Positions 12,267-13,438 of a stretch of DNA of 13,438 bases are shown piece after piece. Both the position numbers and the translations under genes were made by a program. Every line of letters starts with the position of its first letter. Position 1 is the stretch's first letter. The stretch comes from Actinosomnolentus pattersoniae (SeqCode) (GTDB lineage Bacteria > Actinomycetota > UBA4738): positions 1-13,438 of the forward strand of contig JACDCJ010000024.1 in NCBI GenBank assembly GCA_013817655.1, given 5' to 3'. The notes under the pieces were generated by a model. That model had not been told where the DNA came from and did no database searches. It was given only the letters and a program-made list of their open reading frames with translations.

Positions 12267-13438
12267 CTATCCCAGGAGCTCCGAGAGCCTCCGCGCGAGC
12301 GCCGTGCGGATGGCGGCGTAGGAGGGGTCCTCCGCCCGGTTCTCGAGCTCGAAGGGGTCGGCTCGAAGGTCGTAAAGCTCCCGCCAGCCGTTGCGGTACT
12401 CCACGTACAGGTGGGTCTCCGTCCGGATGGCCTCGAACGGTGGTGGGGCGACGCCCAGGAACTCCACGACGAAGGCGTCTCGCCACCCGGTAGTCTCACC
12501 CCGTAGAAGGGGCATCAGGCTCAGTCCGTCCTGCGGCAGCCCCGGGGTGACGTTCGCGGCCTCGGACACCGTCGCGGCCAGGTCGATGTTCAGGGCGAGA
12601 CCCGGCTCGGTGCGGCCGGGATCCCGCACTCCCGGCCCGCGAACGACCAACGGCACACGGATGGCCTCCTCGTACGGCCACACCTTTCCGCTCAGGCGGT
12701 GCTCGCCCCAGAAATACCCGTTGTCCGAGGTGTAAACGAACAGGGTGTCCTCTAGCTCCCCGCGTGCTTCGAGCGTTCGAACGATCTCGGCCACTCCCCG
12801 GTCCACGGCCAGCAGCGACTCGAGCATCGCCACGCGATCGGCGTCCGTGGTCGCCCGCTCCGCGTCCGTCAGGCTGGGGAAGGTCCCCGCCCACGGCTTG
12901 TCCGAGACGTCTCCCTCATCGAAGGATGGGGGCCTCCACGGATCGATGCCGGCGAGCCGGCCTTCGTCCTCGGGCGCCGGGCGAGCCGGGAGATGCGGGG
13001 CGATCGGCGCGAAGTACAGAAGGAAAGGCCCTGTTGCCTGCCGGATGAAAGCGACCGCCCGGTCCGTGAGGACTGACGTCGAGTAGTCCTCCGGACGATT
13101 CCCGTACCGAACGACGCGGCCGTTCTCGTTCAACGAGTAGCCGTAGAAGCTGATCTCCGGGCGCCCCGTGACTGCGTGCCAGTCGTCCCAGCCGGGAGGC
13201 ACGTAGGTCGGTCCGAGGAGATCGTAGTTGTTCAGGTACTTGCCGATCAGCGCCGTTTCGTAGCCCGCGTCGGAGAGCCACGTCGCCAGTGTGGAGTCGT
13301 CGTCGAAGGCCGGCGCCCCGCCGTCCGGCACGTCGTTACGGTGGACGCCTGTGTGCCGGGATGCCTGTCCCGTGAGGATGCTGGCCCTCGACGGGCAGCA
13401 GAGGGCGGTGGTGACGAACGCGTTCTCGAACGTGACGC
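12267..13438 (-). CDS. Type I (formylglycine) sulfatase, N-terminus beyond right edge
   Basis: The frame is open from the window edge to TAG at 12267; 389 residues are present. The apparent GTG start at 13331 is internal, because coding continues upstream to the edge. CCPSRASILTGQ contains the C-x-P-S-R signature; the cysteine (codon 13398-13400) would be converted to formylglycine, the nucleophile for sulfate ester cleavage. Other marks are GYETALIGKYLNNY, PHLPARPAPEDEG, and TSDNGYFWGEHRLSGK with the metal-binding Asp-Asn and a conserved Lys. PYEEAIRVPLVVRGPG is typical of the family (the N-acetylglucosamine-6-sulfatase / arylsulfatase branch). Only the first strand and its metal-binding Asp-Asp are missing here. 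The substrate is unknown. A signal peptide would lie outside the window. Confidence 0.92.
   Translation of the reverse strand, partial: VTFENAFVTTALCCPSRASILTGQASRHTGVHRNDVPDGGAPAFDDDSTLATWLSDAGYETALIGKYLNNYDLLGPTYVPPGWDDWHAVTGRPEISFYGYSLNENGRVVRYGNRPEDYSTSVLTDRAVAFIRQATGPFLLYFAPIAPHLPARPAPEDEGRLAGIDPWRPPSFDEGDVSDKPWAGTFPSLTDAERATTDADRVAMLESLLAVDRGVAEIVRTLEARGELEDTLFVYTSDNGYFWGEHRLSGKVWPYEEAIRVPLVVRGPGVRDPGRTEPGLALNIDLAATVSEAANVTPGLPQDGLSLMPLLRGETTGWRDAFVVEFLGVAPPPFEAIRTETHLYVEYRNGWRELYDLRADPFELENRAEDPSYAAIRTALARRLSELLG

Noticed and set aside
12267..13331. Complete sulfatase gene starting at GTG 13331
   Set aside because: The same frame continues to the window edge and contains the sulfatase active-site signature, so the start is outside.

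Overview
The window is about 70% G+C and almost fully coding. It looks like chromosomal DNA of an actinobacterium, probably not a close relative of Streptomyces or Mycobacterium. The evidence is a WhiB-type iron-sulfur regulator close to WhiB/WhiB2, a fused FbiC-type Fo synthase, a two-domain FbiB, a DUF5719 protein and a DUF3105 protein, together with GTG starts and short overlaps. I saw no tRNA, rRNA, insertion sequence, integrase or CRISPR array.

Minus strand, read from about 7.9 kb down to 1: fbiC (5387-7882), a 215-bp spacer with several inverted repeats, whiB (4944-5171), a tiny lysine-rich gene made of 17 pentapeptide repeats (4645-4920), a strong hairpin (4593-4616), a large membrane glycosyltransferase (1360-4467) and a DUF5719-like exported protein that runs off the left edge (1-1367). 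The last gene is left-truncated and overlaps the glycosyltransferase stop by 8 bp.

Plus strand, read from 7.9 kb: fbiA (7901-8854), fbiB (8851-10206, GTGA overlap), a MobA-type nucleotidyltransferase (10241-10840), a small two-helix membrane protein resembling DUF5654 (10894-11262) and a DUF3105 membrane-anchored protein (11360-12259). A type I sulfatase on the minus strand converges on it and is cut by the right edge (12267-13438).

The coherent theme is cofactor F420. FbiC makes Fo, FbiA attaches the enolpyruvyl (or lactyl) phosphate arm, and FbiB reduces and polyglutamylates it. Only a CofC/FbiD guanylyltransferase is missing, and a MobA-fold guanylyltransferase-like gene sits directly after fbiB. 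The second theme is the whiB / glycosyltransferase / DUF5719 group, which I believe neighbours fbiAB in other Actinobacteria (whiB2-fbiA-fbiB in M. tuberculosis). Here fbiC is also in the locus. The least expected elements are the pentapeptide-repeat basic protein behind whiB and two matched palindromes 22 bp apart upstream of whiB.
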